The position numbers and the translations under genes are program-made. Below are positions 1-9,034 of a DNA stretch of 64,000 bases, in pieces. Under the pieces are notes generated by a model. The model was not told the DNA's origin. It did no database searches and saw only the letters and a program-made list of their open reading frames with translations. The stretch is from Paracoccaceae bacterium (GTDB lineage Bacteria > Pseudomonadota > Alphaproteobacteria > Rhodobacterales > Rhodobacteraceae): assembly GCA_024742405.1 (NCBI GenBank), contig JANSYP010000008.1:121773-185772 (forward strand), given 5' to 3'. Numbering within the stretch: position 1 is the first letter of the stretch; each line of letters starts with the position of its first letter.

Positions 1-210
1 GGCCTGGGTGAACGCCGCATCGCGGGCCTTTGGGGACAGAAAACACCGTCCATGGCGCGGCACTCTTCACAGTCAGCGAACCTTGCCGACAAGAACCGCG
101 AGACCATTGCCACACTGGAAGAAGAGAACCGAAGGCGTGCCGAAACTGTCAAACTTCGCAGAAAAGCGTCAAACCTGACCGAAACCAGGATCAGTCATGA
201 GCAGAAAACA
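1..210 (+). CDS. Tyrosine recombinase/integrase, C-terminal fragment (5' end outside window)
   Basis: An open frame runs from the left edge to a TAA at 208-210, giving about 69 residues. The segment LWGQKTPSMARHSSQSANL and the basic, Glu-rich tail resemble the last helices of phage-type tyrosine recombinases, where the usual pattern is LGHxTxxMxxHYS followed by a charged tail. The position of the nucleophilic tyrosine in that pattern appears to be serine here (RHSS instead of RHYS), so the enzyme may be inactive. The gene reads toward the 3' end of tRNA-Phe, with only 21 bp between them, which fits an element integrated at the tRNA and extending left. The family call is from motif memory on a short tail, so it is moderate. 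Confidence 0.6.
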
Positions 211-231
211 TAATCATATCAGTTTTTTGTA

Positions 232-306
232 TGGTGCCCGGGGGCGGAATCGAACCACCGACACGAGGATTTTCAATCCACTGCTCTACCCCTGAGCTAC
301 CCGGGC
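232..306 (-). tRNA. tRNA-Phe (GAA)
   Basis: Read on the minus strand, the sequence folds as a tRNA. The acceptor GCCCGGG pairs with CCCGGGC, the 3' CCA is encoded, the T-arm is GGTTCGATTCC, and the anticodon loop TTGAAAA gives anticodon GAA. The anticodon stem has one U-U mismatch. Its 3' end faces the recombinase tail at 1-210, which makes it the likely attachment site of a mobile element. Confidence 0.95.
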
Positions 307-366
307 CTCGGGTAAGCGGTTGGCCCGCTCGGGTCGCGGTGTCTTAGTCGAGGGGTGAGGGGGTGT

Positions 367-540
367 CTAGGGCCGATTTTTGTGTGCATCGGCTTCTGCC
401 TCACTGTCGTCGGAAGTGTCTTCTGCGGGCACACGGTAGCTCTCGTTCAGCCAGTGGCCGAGATCGACTTCGGCGCAGCGCTTTGAGCAAAATGGCCGGA
501 AGGCATGGACCGTTTTGCGGCGACAGATCGGGCAGGTCAT
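367..540 (-). CDS. yacG: DNA gyrase inhibitor YacG, zinc-binding
   Basis: The product is 57 residues long and starts [11 protein letters not shown]. Four cysteines form two pairs (CPIC near residue 3 and CSKRC near residue 18), followed by DLGHWLNESYRVP. This is the signature of YacG, a small zinc protein known in E. coli to bind GyrB and inhibit gyrase. The ATG overlaps the stop of the upstream RNase gene by 4 bp, so the two are translationally coupled. The acidic C-terminal tail is normal for the family. Confidence 0.93.
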   Translation of the reverse strand: MTCPICRRKTVHAFRPFCSKRCAEVDLGHWLNESYRVPAEDTSDDSEAEADAHKNRP

Positions 541-1565
541 CGCAGGGCCTCCGCCAATGGAAAACGTTCGCGTTTGCGTTGTAGCTCGAAATGGCCCAGC
601 GGTGTCCAGCCGACAAGGGTCGTGTCCACGAGATCTGTGCGAAAGGCCGCGCGCAGAGCGGTTTCCACCTGGCGGCGATCCTTTTTTGGCGCGGGTGCGA
701 AGTCCACGGTGATCTGCCCCCCCAGTCCGCGGAGGCGGAGGGCTGTGGGCAGGGCCCGTGCGGCGGCGATGTTCGCCTTCAGCCCGGCCGCCGGGCTGCC
801 ATCGGGCCCGGTGTTGACATCGACCGCGATCAACGCGCGGGTTGGCTCGATCACAAGCCCGGCCCCACCGGCAAGGGGCACATCCGGCATACGCAGCGCT
901 TCGATCCGGTCGAGCAGGTCCAACTCTGCAAAAGCCGCGTCGCCTTCGATCAAATCGTCGGCGTCGGTCCAGTCTCGCCAAGCCAGCGTGGCAGGGTCTG
1001 GCCCGTCGAGCAGCAATTCGGGTGCTGTGCCGTTGTCAGCCGTCACCGCAAGTGCCGTTTCCGAGGTGGCCGCGAGGTCGGCGGCAATCTCGGCATCCTG
1101 CGCCGTTTCCGCGGCGGAACGCAGGATCGCGCCGGAACCGTCGGGCAGGCCGGCCTCGTGGGCCAGAAGTTGGAGCGTGTCTCGCCGCGCCTCGTCGCGG
1201 ATCGAACGCGAAATGTTGAGCCCGGGGGCGCCGGGACTGACGATGCAATACCGGCTTTTGAACAGGATGCGACGGGTGACAGGCACGGCCTTGCCCGGTT
1301 CGGAAAATCCGGTGACCTGCACCAGAAACCGCTCGCCCGGGCGTATCCCCTTGGCGTCGCGCAAAAAACCGCGGCCGCCCGGCCAGGAGACAAAAACGCC
1401 GCCCAGTCCCTTGAGCGGGCGCTCTGCCTGGGCCCGGTAGATCGCCTCCGGCAGCGGCACATCGTCAGGCGGCGCCACGAGAAGATCCACAAGTGCGCCG
1501 TCCAGCAGCCGCACGGCTGCGGGCCGACCCTGGAGTGCGCCGACGACGATCTGTGCGCCCTTCAT
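537..1565 (-). CDS. Ribonuclease E/G family protein
   Basis: The protein is 342 residues long, the compact form without the RNase E scaffold tail. An S1-like RNA-binding region spans about residues 35-105. The catalytic core holds the two metal-binding aspartates in LIAVDVNTG and ITVDFAP, the second block ending in a KKDRRQVE stretch. RNase E/G enzymes cut single-stranded RNA in mRNA decay and rRNA processing. The chosen ATG (MKGAQIVVG) overlaps the maf stop by 4 bp; an upstream in-frame start would run deep into maf. It is followed directly by yacG. Confidence 0.88.
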   Translation of the reverse strand: MKGAQIVVGALQGRPAAVRLLDGALVDLLVAPPDDVPLPEAIYRAQAERPLKGLGGVFVSWPGGRGFLRDAKGIRPGERFLVQVTGFSEPGKAVPVTRRILFKSRYCIVSPGAPGLNISRSIRDEARRDTLQLLAHEAGLPDGSGAILRSAAETAQDAEIAADLAATSETALAVTADNGTAPELLLDGPDPATLAWRDWTDADDLIEGDAAFAELDLLDRIEALRMPDVPLAGGAGLVIEPTRALIAVDVNTGPDGSPAAGLKANIAAARALPTALRLRGLGGQITVDFAPAPKKDRRQVETALRAAFRTDLVDTTLVGWTPLGHFELQRKRERFPLAEALR

Positions 1566-2170
1566 TCGGCCAATGTCCCGATCCGGACCCCGGCCGCCCG
1601 CAGGAGACCCGAGGTCTCCGACAGCGGCAGGCCCACGATGCCGGTGAAAGACCCTCTGATCCACGGGCAGAATGCGCCCGCCGGCCCCTGTATCCCGTAG
1701 CCGCCAGCCTTTCCGCGCCAGTCGCCGCTATCGAGGTAGTGTTCGCGTTCGACCTGCAGAATCTGGCGCATCCGCACGATGCTGATGACGATCTTCTGGC
1801 GTATCCGTTCGGGGGTGGCGACGGTGACGGCGGTGATCACGCGGTGGCGGCGTCCCGACAGCGCGGTTAGAAACGCGGCTGCCTCGGATCGGTCCGCAGG
1901 TTTTCCAAGGATTCGGCGGCCAAGCGCGACCGTCGTGTCCGCGCAAAGCACAACCTCGCCCGGCCCGGCGCCGATGGCTTCTGCCTTTTGGCGCGACACC
2001 CGGGCACAATAGGTGCGCGCGCTCTCACCTACGGCCTCGGACTCGTCTATATCGGCCGGTCGGATCGCATGCGGCACAATCCCGAGTTGCGCCAGCAACT
2101 CCAGCCGGCGCGGGCTGGCCGAACCGAGGATCAGCCGCGGCCCGGCTTGGCGCGCGGGGCCGCCATCCAT
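1562..2170 (-). CDS. maf: Maf family nucleotide pyrophosphatase
   Basis: The 202-residue protein has the Maf signatures: [11 protein letters not shown] near the N-terminus, [16 protein letters not shown] in the middle and [18 protein letters not shown] near the C-terminus. Maf proteins hydrolyse non-canonical or modified nucleoside triphosphates to monophosphates and are linked to septum control. The gene starts 7 bp after infA and overlaps the RNase E/G gene by 4 bp. Which Maf subfamily (dTTP/UTP or m7GTP type) it belongs to was not resolved. Confidence 0.93.
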   Translation of the reverse strand: MDGGPARQAGPRLILGSASPRRLELLAQLGIVPHAIRPADIDESEAVGESARTYCARVSRQKAEAIGAGPGEVVLCADTTVALGRRILGKPADRSEAAAFLTALSGRRHRVITAVTVATPERIRQKIVISIVRMRQILQVEREHYLDSGDWRGKAGGYGIQGPAGAFCPWIRGSFTGIVGLPLSETSGLLRAAGVRIGTLAE

Positions 2171-2177
2171 CGCAGGT

Positions 2178-2396
2178 TTACTTGAAACGATAGTTGATCC
2201 GGCCCTTGGTCAGGTCATAGGGGGTCATCTCGACCTGTACCTTGTCCCCTGCCAGAACGCGGATGCGGTTCTTGCGCATCTTTCCTGCCGTGTGTGCGAT
2301 GATCTCATGGCCGTTTTCGAGCTCGACCCGGAACGTCGCATTTGGCAGGAGTTCCTTCACGACACCGGGGAATTCGAGCATCTCTTCCTTGGCCAT
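2178..2396 (-). CDS. infA: Translation initiation factor IF-1
   Basis: The 72-residue product starts [11 protein letters not shown] and contains [19 protein letters not shown] and [13 protein letters not shown], the standard S1-fold IF-1 sequence. It sits in the 30S A site during initiation. The ATG at 2396 was chosen because it gives the normal family length; earlier in-frame codons would add an unrelated 21-residue leader. A 70-bp gap separates it from the upstream hydrolase gene, so it may have its own promoter. Confidence 0.97.
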   Translation of the reverse strand: MAKEEMLEFPGVVKELLPNATFRVELENGHEIIAHTAGKMRKNRIRVLAGDKVQVEMTPYDLTKGRINYRFK

Positions 2397-2466
2397 GGTC
2401 ACTCCATATTTCGTTAACATTGACCGCCGGATCCGACGGTGGCGGTTAAATGCGCCCATTGGCCCT

Positions 2467-3375
2467 TCATTTCAAGGGCGCATTGGGGTCAAGCGTCCTA
2501 ATTGCGTCGCCAAGGGCACAACGCGCGCTCTCCGGCCAGTGGCGGCGCGGCGCCACGGCGCCCTGACTGCGGCTATGTTGCAGCGTCGCCGGATCGACCT
2601 GCGCCACCACCCAGCCCGCTCCGTTGGGCGCTCCGTCGCCCAGGATACCGTCGTCGGGAAAACCCAGATCAGGCGGGGCGAACACACCGGCCTGCCCCTC
2701 ATTCACGTCGATCAACGGGCAGGCAGGGTCACCTCCCAAAAGCGGCGCGTGGCAGGTGATGCACTGGCCCTCGAGTGCGCGGGCCCGTGCCGACAGTCGA
2801 ACACGGACCTGGCCGGCAAGGCTGTCGGTGCACGCCGGAACAGCAAGTATATCGGCGTCAAGCTGCCGGGCCAGCAGCGGGAATTCGCAATCATAGCAGA
2901 TCAGGACGCCGAGAATGCCGAAGGGCGTTTCGAACCGGTGCAGCCGGGTTCCGGCGTACAGCGGGGTGTTCTGACGCTCCCACGGGGTCAGGATGCACTT
3001 GTCCTGCCACCCCAGCAGCCCATCCGGCCCGACGATGTACGCGCGATTGACGTAGCTTGCGCCCTCCTGCACCGGCAGGCTGCCTGCCACGACATGCACG
3101 CGGTGACGATGCGCCAGATGCACGACCAGGTCTCGGTAGGCTCCGGCCTGCGCCGCGCTGCGCGCGAAATCGGCCTTGGTCTGTGCAGCGTCATCGGCCA
3201 GCGGCTCGGCCGGGGCCGCGGCAAGCGCGGCTTCGATCCCGGCATATTCGGGAAAAACTGCCAGATCGGCGCCATGCTCTGCGGCATCCGACAGCCAAGC
3301 GTCGAGCTTCGCTTCCAGCGCCTCAAGCCCGGGAAGCCGCTCGGCCGGATAGGCGGCCACGGCGAGGCGCGTCAC
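2467..3375 (-). CDS. Carbon-nitrogen hydrolase (nitrilase superfamily)
   Basis: The 302-residue protein has the nitrilase triad in order: Glu43 in FPEYAG, Lys126 in [12 protein letters not shown] and Cys160 in LICYDCEFP. Such enzymes hydrolyse amides or nitriles in the cytoplasm; the substrate cannot be read from the sequence. Its start overlaps the stop of a GNAT acetyltransferase gene by 4 bp. Fused GNAT plus carbon-nitrogen hydrolase proteins exist in other bacteria, which suggests the pair works on one substrate. Confidence 0.87.
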   Translation of the reverse strand: MTRLAVAAYPAERLPGLEALEAKLDAWLSDAAEHGADLAVFPEYAGIEAALAAAPAEPLADDAAQTKADFARSAAQAGAYRDLVVHLAHRHRVHVVAGSLPVQEGASYVNRAYIVGPDGLLGWQDKCILTPWERQNTPLYAGTRLHRFETPFGILGVLICYDCEFPLLARQLDADILAVPACTDSLAGQVRVRLSARARALEGQCITCHAPLLGGDPACPLIDVNEGQAGVFAPPDLGFPDDGILGDGAPNGAGWVVAQVDPATLQHSRSQGAVAPRRHWPESARCALGDAIRTLDPNAPLK

Positions 3376-3959
3376 AGCGGTCGCATCCAGACCGCAAACT
3401 CTTTGCTGGTTTCACCCGGTGTGCCCACGTCCTTCCACGCGATCGACAGGCGGGCTCCGGGCAGGGGTGCGTAGCCGCGCTTGCGCCAGAACGGCTCCAG
3501 CGAACGGTGGACGACGGGGCGTCTCGGGTCGTCCGCTGCGCGGATGACAGCCGCAAAGAGCGTGGCCGAAAACCCTGCGCGGCGTGCGGCCTCCTCGCGC
3601 AGATCGAAAAAGCGTCCGCCGGCGCCCCGGCCGCGATACTCGGGCAGAAGCACGCTTTCGGCACAATAGTAGATCCTGCTGCGATCCGGGGCCGCGTCCG
3701 GCAAAATGAGATGCTTTGCATCGCCATGGGCCTCGAGCGGCAACCCGCTGGAGGCGCCGACGATGCGGCCGCCGTCGCGCGCGGCGACCAGGGTTGCGGC
3801 GGGGTCATCGGCATAGCCACGCAGGTATCGTTCCTCATAGGCGGCATCGCCGTCATAGAGATAGGGCCAGGCGCGGAAGACCTCGATCCGCAGCCGTGCG
3901 AGATCCTGAAGAGCGTTGGCAATCTCGGAACCGGCGAGCGCACGTACCTCCAGCGGCAT
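3372..3959 (-). CDS. GNAT family N-acetyltransferase
   Basis: The 195-residue protein has the GNAT acetyl-CoA loop pattern in LLPEYRGRGAGGRFFDLR near residue 115, preceded by a beta strand with IVGASSGLPL. The acceptor is unknown. It lies 2 bp after the UPF0262 gene and overlaps the carbon-nitrogen hydrolase by 4 bp. From memory, relatives usually have a low-molecular-weight phosphatase gene at this place in the hisD-infA block; here the acetyltransferase-hydrolase pair occupies it. Confidence 0.82.
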   Translation of the reverse strand: MPLEVRALAGSEIANALQDLARLRIEVFRAWPYLYDGDAAYEERYLRGYADDPAATLVAARDGGRIVGASSGLPLEAHGDAKHLILPDAAPDRSRIYYCAESVLLPEYRGRGAGGRFFDLREEAARRAGFSATLFAAVIRAADDPRRPVVHRSLEPFWRKRGYAPLPGARLSIAWKDVGTPGETSKEFAVWMRPL

Positions 3960-3961
3960 GG

Positions 3962-4423
3962 TCAGCCGTCCGTCATTGCGCAGACCAGGGTAAAAAGCCG
4001 CCGTGCGGTATCCTCGTCCATTTCGGCTTTGCCTTCCAGCTTCTCCGACAGCACGCGCGCGCCCTCGCGATGGATGTCGCGCCGCGCTTCGTCGAGCGCT
4101 TCGATCCGGGCGGGGGGCTCGGTCTTCACGGCGTCGTAGTAGCTGGCGCAGATCTGGGCGTAGTCCTTCACGATCTGGCGCAACCCGCCCAGCGTGATCT
4201 GAAAGCTTTCCGCATCACCGCTGCCATCGGGCTGCAGATCGAAGCTCAGCCGGCCCGCGTCCCGGCGCAGGGTCAGGCGAAACGGACCTTGGCCGCCGCT
4301 GGGCAGCGCAAAGCTGTTGTCTTCGAGCAAATCGAACACCGCGGTCCGCTGCTCCTGTTCGACCTCGGGCGGTGGCGCTGACTTGCTGCCACAGTCGATG
4401 ATGATATCGCTCAGCCGGCTCAT
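3962..4423 (-). CDS. UPF0262 family protein
   Basis: The 153-residue protein matches the alphaproteobacterial UPF0262 pattern. It opens with MSRLSDIIID, has a beta-rich middle with FRLTLRRDAGRLSFDL and QITLGGLRQIVKDY, and ends with an acidic EMDEDTARRLFTLVCAM helix. Function is unknown. Its ATG overlaps the hisD stop by 4 bp, the usual partner arrangement in this order. Confidence 0.9.
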   Translation of the reverse strand: MSRLSDIIIDCGSKSAPPPEVEQEQRTAVFDLLEDNSFALPSGGQGPFRLTLRRDAGRLSFDLQPDGSGDAESFQITLGGLRQIVKDYAQICASYYDAVKTEPPARIEALDEARRDIHREGARVLSEKLEGKAEMDEDTARRLFTLVCAMTDG

Positions 4424-5733
4424 TCGGCGGCCTTGCGATTGAGCCGGTCGAGACGCAGGCCGATTGACAGCGCATGTGCCTGCAGGCTCTCGGACGTCGC
4501 CAGCGTTTCTGCCGCCGGGCCGATGGCCGCCAGTGCTTCGGGCGTCATGCGAGCCAGCGTGGTGCGTTTCATGAAATCAAGCACGGACAACCCGGACGAG
4601 AACCGCGCCGAGCGTGCAGTGGGCAGCACATGGTTGGGTCCGCCGACGTAATCGCCGATCGCTTCCGGCGTCCAAGATCCGAGAAAGACGGCACCGGCAT
4701 GACGGACGCGGTTGGCCAGGGCCTCGGGGTCAGCCACACAGATTTCCAGATGTTCCGGCGCGATCCGGTCGGCCAGCGCTACAGCCTCGTTCATGTCGCG
4801 CACCATGATCACGGCACCGAAGTCGCGCCAGCTCGCCCCGGCGATCACGCGTCGCTCCAGTGTCTTCAACCGGACCTCGACGGCGTTGATCACCGCTTGG
4901 CCGAAACCGGCATCGTCGGTGATCAGAATGGACTGGGCGCTTTCGTCATGCTCGGCCTGGCTAAGCAGATCGACTGCGACCCAATCGGGGTCATTGTCCC
5001 TGTCGGCAATCACCAGGATCTCGGAGGGGCCCGCGATCATGTCGATACCGACCTTGCCGAACACCCGTCGCTTGGCCGCGGCGACATAGGCGTTGCCGGG
5101 GCCGGTGATCTTGTCCACCGGCGCGATCGTCTCGGTGCCATAGGCCAGCGCCGCAATCGCCTGGGCTCCTCCGATGCGATAGACCGTGTCGACGCCCGAC
5201 AGCCGCGCGGCCAGCAACACCAGCGGATTGACGGCCCCGTCCGGTGTCGGGGCGCAGATGACCAGCCGCTCGACGCCGGCCACACGCGCGGGAATGGCGT
5301 TCATCAGGACCGATGAGGGGTAGGATGCGAGGCCACCCGGCACATAGAGGCCGGCCGCGGAGACCGCTGTCCAACGCCAGCCGAGCTGCGCGCCCGTTTC
5401 TTCGGTCCACTGAGCGTCTTCGGGCAACTGGCGTTCGTGGTAGGATCGGATGCGCTCGGCGGCGGTCTCAAGCGCCAAGCGCTCGGTCGTGGGCACGCGC
5501 GCGCATGCGTCGTCGATCTCTTCGGCTGTGAACGCAAGCGTTTGCGGAGTCAGTGCCAGCCGGTCGAACCGGTCTGTCAGCGCGATCACCGCGTCGTCAC
5601 CACGGGCTCGCACATCCGCGATGATTCCGGCCACCGTGTCGTCCACATCCGGCGCATCCTCGCGCTTGGCCGAAAGCAGCGCGGCAAAGCGCTCTTCGAA
5701 ACCGGGATCGGATGTGCTCAGCAGGTGGGCCAT
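4420..5733 (-). CDS. hisD: Histidinol dehydrogenase
   Basis: The 437-residue protein carries VPGGLASYPSSVLMNAIPA (the HisD nucleotide-site region), ITGPGNAYVAAAKR and IDMIAGPSEILV. The zinc ligands Gln259 and His262 lie in LLSQAEHDESAQ, and APEHLEI follows further on. It catalyses the last two oxidations of histidine synthesis, L-histidinol to L-histidine, with NAD. Length is normal. It is not in a his operon here but in the conserved Rhodobacterales order DUF2948-hisD-UPF0262. Confidence 0.97.
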   Translation of the reverse strand: MAHLLSTSDPGFEERFAALLSAKREDAPDVDDTVAGIIADVRARGDDAVIALTDRFDRLALTPQTLAFTAEEIDDACARVPTTERLALETAAERIRSYHERQLPEDAQWTEETGAQLGWRWTAVSAAGLYVPGGLASYPSSVLMNAIPARVAGVERLVICAPTPDGAVNPLVLLAARLSGVDTVYRIGGAQAIAALAYGTETIAPVDKITGPGNAYVAAAKRRVFGKVGIDMIAGPSEILVIADRDNDPDWVAVDLLSQAEHDESAQSILITDDAGFGQAVINAVEVRLKTLERRVIAGASWRDFGAVIMVRDMNEAVALADRIAPEHLEICVADPEALANRVRHAGAVFLGSWTPEAIGDYVGGPNHVLPTARSARFSSGLSVLDFMKRTTLARMTPEALAAIGPAAETLATSESLQAHALSIGLRLDRLNRKAAE

Positions 5734-5830
5734 GCAATGCTCCTTCTGCCCGGGGACTTACCGGTTCGCACGCCCGCGCTCAAGCAAGCCATATGGCTTA
5801 ATCGGGATCGGACGATCACCGCTGGGCACT

Positions 5831-6310
5831 TTACTCGGAGTGGTGCGGGGCCTGGCCCGAGGGCGCAATATAAGGCCGTGTGACATCCTTCAGCGTCACA
5901 TCCAGACATTCCACGTTCAAACGCACCGCACCATCGCCGGCAAAAGTCAGCTCGACTTGCCCTGCGGGAGCATCGGATGCTTCGAAGGTGAGCGTCAGCA
6001 GCGACAGGATGGTCTCCGCGTCCTTGCGGTCGATCCCCTGGGAGGCGACGGCTTTGACATCGTCAAACACCAGAACCGCCTGAACCCGCTCGTATTGGCG
6101 TTTGCCAAGTTCCGCAGCGGCACGGTCTTCCCAGCGGAACCGGTTGAGCAGCAGTGCAAACCGCTGCCGGACGGGGTCCCACGACAGTTCTGTCGCGGGC
6201 AGAACGGCATCCTGAACGAGGGCTGCGATCACCGACAGGTCTTCCGGATCCGTCGCGACAAGTCTTAGAGGGTCGTCCTGGCCGTCCTCGAACCGGGCAT
6301 CGTCGGTCAA
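5831..6310 (-). CDS. DUF2948 family protein
   Basis: The product is 159 residues if translation begins at the TTG at 6310. This TTG overlaps the murA stop codon as TTGA and has an AAAGGG stretch 7 bp upstream. An alternative ATG at 6340 would overlap murA by 34 bp. Conserved blocks include [30 protein letters not shown] and [19 protein letters not shown]. The family is confined largely to alphaproteobacteria and has no known function. It sits between murA and hisD, its usual place. Confidence 0.85.
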   Translation of the reverse strand: MTDDARFEDGQDDPLRLVATDPEDLSVIAALVQDAVLPATELSWDPVRQRFALLLNRFRWEDRAAAELGKRQYERVQAVLVFDDVKAVASQGIDRKDAETILSLLTLTFEASDAPAGQVELTFAGDGAVRLNVECLDVTLKDVTRPYIAPSGQAPHHSE

Positions 6311-7587
6311 GCGGAAACCCTTTCGATCTTGGCGCCGCATGCGCGCAGCTTCTCTTCGACGCGTTCGTAGCCGCGGTCAAGATGGTAGACGCGCCGGACG
6401 ATGGAGTCGCCCTCGGCGGCAAGCGCTGCAAGGATCAGCGACACCGAAGCGCGCAGATCGGTGGCCATCACCGGCGCGCCGCGAAGCTTGTTGACTCCGG
6501 TCACGGTGGCGACGCCGCCATGCACGTCGATATCGGCCCCCATGCGCATCAGCTCGGGCGCATGCATGAAGCGGTTTTCGAAGATCCGCTCTTCCAGACG
6601 GCTGGTGCCATCCGCGGTGCACATCAGCGCCATCATTTGCGCCTGGAGATCCGTCGGAAAGCCCGGGAAAGGGGCGGTGGTCACATCCACGGCCCCGACA
6701 TGTCCGTTGCGGCGCACGACACGCAGGCCAGCGGCGGTTTCTTCCACCGAGATCCCGGCCTCGTCGAGCTTCTCGACGAAGGACGACACCAGATCGAGCC
6801 GCCCGCCGACCAGTTCAACATCGCCTCCGGTAATCGCCGGGGCCAGCATGTAGGTGCCCAGTTCGATCCGGTCAGCAACCACGCTGTGGGTCGCGCCCCC
6901 GAGGCGGTCGACACCTTCGATTTCAATCTCGGACGTCCCATCCCCCGAGATCCGAGCGCCCATCGCGCGCAGACAGTCGGCAAGATCGACGATCTCGGGT
7001 TCGCGCGCGGCGTTGCGCAGCAGCGTGGTCCCGCGTGCCAGCGTTGCCGCCATCAGCAGGTTCTCGGTCGCGCCCACCGACACGAAGGGAAACTCCACGA
7101 CCGCTCCGGTCAGACCGGACTTGGCCTCGGCATGGACATAACCATCGCGCAGATCGAGCGTCGCGCCGAGCTTTTCCAGCCCCTTGAGGTGCAGATCCAC
7201 CGGCCGGGCGCCGATCGCGCAACCGCCGGGCAGCGACACGACCGCCCGCCCCATCCGCGCCAGCAGCGGCCCAAGCACCAGGATCGAGGCGCGCATTTTG
7301 CGGACGATGTCATAGTCGGCTTTTAAATTGTCGATCTCATGCGACGACAGCGCGATCACCTTGCCGTCCTGCAGCGCGGTGATCTCGGTCCCGAGCGACC
7401 GCAGCAGCACGGTCATCGTCTTGATGTCCGACAGCCGCGGCGCATTGGTCAGGGTCAGCGGCGCGTCGCTCAGAATCGTCGCCGGCATCAGCGCGAGACA
7501 CGCGTTCTTGGCCCCGGCGATAGGGATTTGTCCCTTCAGCGGCCCGTTACCCGTGACGACGATGGAATCCACGATCTCAATCCCCAT
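6307..7587 (-). CDS. murA: UDP-N-acetylglucosamine 1-carboxyvinyltransferase MurA
   Basis: The 426-residue enzyme transfers enolpyruvate from PEP to UDP-GlcNAc, the first committed step of peptidoglycan synthesis. Lys27 and Asn28 lie in [10 protein letters not shown], and the catalytic Cys123 lies in [14 protein letters not shown], the fosfomycin target residue. Other marks are [11 protein letters not shown] and the closing [17 protein letters not shown]. The start overlaps a small upstream gene by 11 bp. It leads the core minus-strand block. Confidence 0.97.
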   Translation of the reverse strand: MGIEIVDSIVVTGNGPLKGQIPIAGAKNACLALMPATILSDAPLTLTNAPRLSDIKTMTVLLRSLGTEITALQDGKVIALSSHEIDNLKADYDIVRKMRASILVLGPLLARMGRAVVSLPGGCAIGARPVDLHLKGLEKLGATLDLRDGYVHAEAKSGLTGAVVEFPFVSVGATENLLMAATLARGTTLLRNAAREPEIVDLADCLRAMGARISGDGTSEIEIEGVDRLGGATHSVVADRIELGTYMLAPAITGGDVELVGGRLDLVSSFVEKLDEAGISVEETAAGLRVVRRNGHVGAVDVTTAPFPGFPTDLQAQMMALMCTADGTSRLEERIFENRFMHAPELMRMGADIDVHGGVATVTGVNKLRGAPVMATDLRASVSLILAALAAEGDSIVRRVYHLDRGYERVEEKLRACGAKIERVSA

Positions 7588-7720
7588 GACTGTCCTGCCC
7601 GCTCCGTGCCTTTGCCTGCTGCTTGCGCTTCTTGAGGTTTTCCTTCAGCGCCTGCTTCAGACGGTCTTTCCGTGTCGCAGGTGCCGGGGGTCGCGCAGGC
7701 TTGCCCTTGTTTTTGTCCAT
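7577..7720 (-). CDS. Small basic conserved hypothetical protein
   Basis: A 47-residue highly basic peptide starts [18 protein letters not shown] and continues as a Lys/Arg/Gln-rich helix ([17 protein letters not shown]). It overlaps the murA start by 11 bp, which suggests coupling. Peptides of this type precede murA in related genomes as I remember them. No domain is recognisable. The basic helix could bind nucleic acid or ribosomes, but this is inference. Confidence 0.65.
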   Translation of the reverse strand: MDKNKGKPARPPAPATRKDRLKQALKENLKKRKQQAKARSGQDSHGD

Positions 7721-7837
7721 ATAGATGGTCCCTAACGGAGCAAGGTTACCCGGTCCAGAATGCCCTTGCACGATTGGGGTAGAGAGCGTATCAGCCCGGC
7801 CACACGTCGCGGCGGGGTTTGCCCCGCTACCGACCCT

Positions 7838-7912
7838 GCCGCAGTAGCTCAGTGGTAGAGCGCACCCTTGGTAAGGGTGAGGTCGGGAGTTCAATCCTCC
7901 CCTGCGGCACCA
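7838..7912 (+). tRNA. tRNA-Thr (GGT)
   Basis: The acceptor GCCGCAG pairs with CTGCGGC, the discriminator is A and the CCA is encoded. The anticodon stem CACCC/GGGTG encloses the loop TTGGTAA with anticodon GGT. The D-arm (AGCTCAGTGGTAGAGC) and T-arm (GGAGTTCAATCCTCC) are regular. Confidence 0.96.
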
Positions 7913-8362
7913 TGCTCTCACTCAATCCGCATATCTCTCCTTTGGTGTTGAAATAGCGTCCGAATCTGGGGCTGCGTCGTTTCTTGCTACGGGCAGACAA
8001 AGGCTTTCCAGAGGCAGGTCCACACACGGTTTTGCGCACCGAATGCACGCAGCCTTACGAAACCTTGCGGACAGTAAGGGCTCTATTGAGGCCGGCCGAA
8101 AAAACCCGCTTGGTGTCTTTTCTGAGGGACAGGATGCTTCCCGCAGCCGCCGTGCTCGGCGACGCGAGGCTCCTGAATGGGCTCTAGAGAGAGGTGACTG
8201 AGCAGGCCGCGGTGACTCTCCTCGAGGCGCGAAGATTCTTTTGTCAGCTTTGGGTGTCCACAGAGGCGGATTTGTAACCATTGCACGGCGCAACAAACTG
8301 GCGGACTCTACGCTTGGCAGATGTCAGCCCGTGTCAATCTTGGGACGCCCGCCGCCGGTGGA
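7913..8362. other. Intergenic region with no recognisable gene
   Basis: About 450 bp between tRNA-Thr and the end of the membrane protein gene. Open frames here are short, on both strands, and show no conserved motif. The segment around 8061-8100 (gaaaccttgcggacagtaag) recalls fragments seen beside tRNA genes in related genomes, but this could not be substantiated. No hairpin with a U-tract was seen downstream of the tRNA. Confidence 0.5.
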
Positions 8363-9031
8363 TCAGTGGCCCACGATCGTGGAGAAAATGCTGAAACCGC
8401 CGACGATCACAAGACTCACGGCCCACACCAGGTCGAGGTTGAACCACGTCTTGGACAGGAACTTCAGCCCGAGCCAGAGATAGATGACAATGGCGATGAC
8501 ACCGCCTGCGGCGGTCATGGCCAGCGTATGTGCCGCCGCAACGGCGAATGCGGTGCCGACATTGCCTGCCATCAGGTCCCCGGCTGCGGCGTGCCCTGCA
8601 TCTTGGGCACCCACGGCACAGATCCCGAGATAGATTGGCACCAGCATGAGCCCCGCCCCATGCGCCATGGCGGCCAAAAAAGACCACAGCACGAGGCGGG
8701 CAGGGTGGATGCGGGCGAGGATCTTCGGGTGCCGTCGGTTGATGAGCAGATAGAGCCCCATCGCCATGACCAGAAGGCCCGCGCCGATCCGGATCTCGCG
8801 GTCCCACTCGACGAGGAAAATCAGCAGCGTGAAGGGCAGAAGGATGCCGATCATCGCGAGGAAATGCCCGAGCGCCAGCATCGCCAGCGCCTTGGGCAGA
8901 GCCGCGCGTTTTGGCTCCATCAGTGCGGCGGACACGGCCAAAGGCCAGCCCATGCCGGGGTTCACGCCATGGTAGATCCCGGAAACGATGACGGCCCACC
9001 AAAGGGCCGCCAACGATGTCACCTCTGGCAC
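8363..9031 (-). CDS. Integral membrane protein, six to seven helices
   Basis: The 222-residue protein starts at a GTG and has about six to seven hydrophobic segments. A conserved-looking HGVNPGMGWP sits in the first loop and HGAGLMLVPIYLG midway, so histidines lie next to helices. It begins 3 bp after the SBP56/methanethiol-oxidase-like gene and is clearly co-transcribed. Function is unknown. A transport or metal-handling role for the neighbouring enzyme is only inference from context. Confidence 0.75.
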   Translation of the reverse strand: MPEVTSLAALWWAVIVSGIYHGVNPGMGWPLAVSAALMEPKRAALPKALAMLALGHFLAMIGILLPFTLLIFLVEWDREIRIGAGLLVMAMGLYLLINRRHPKILARIHPARLVLWSFLAAMAHGAGLMLVPIYLGICAVGAQDAGHAAAGDLMAGNVGTAFAVAAAHTLAMTAAGGVIAIVIYLWLGLKFLSKTWFNLDLVWAVSLVIVGGFSIFSTIVGH

Positions 9032-9034
9032 GTG

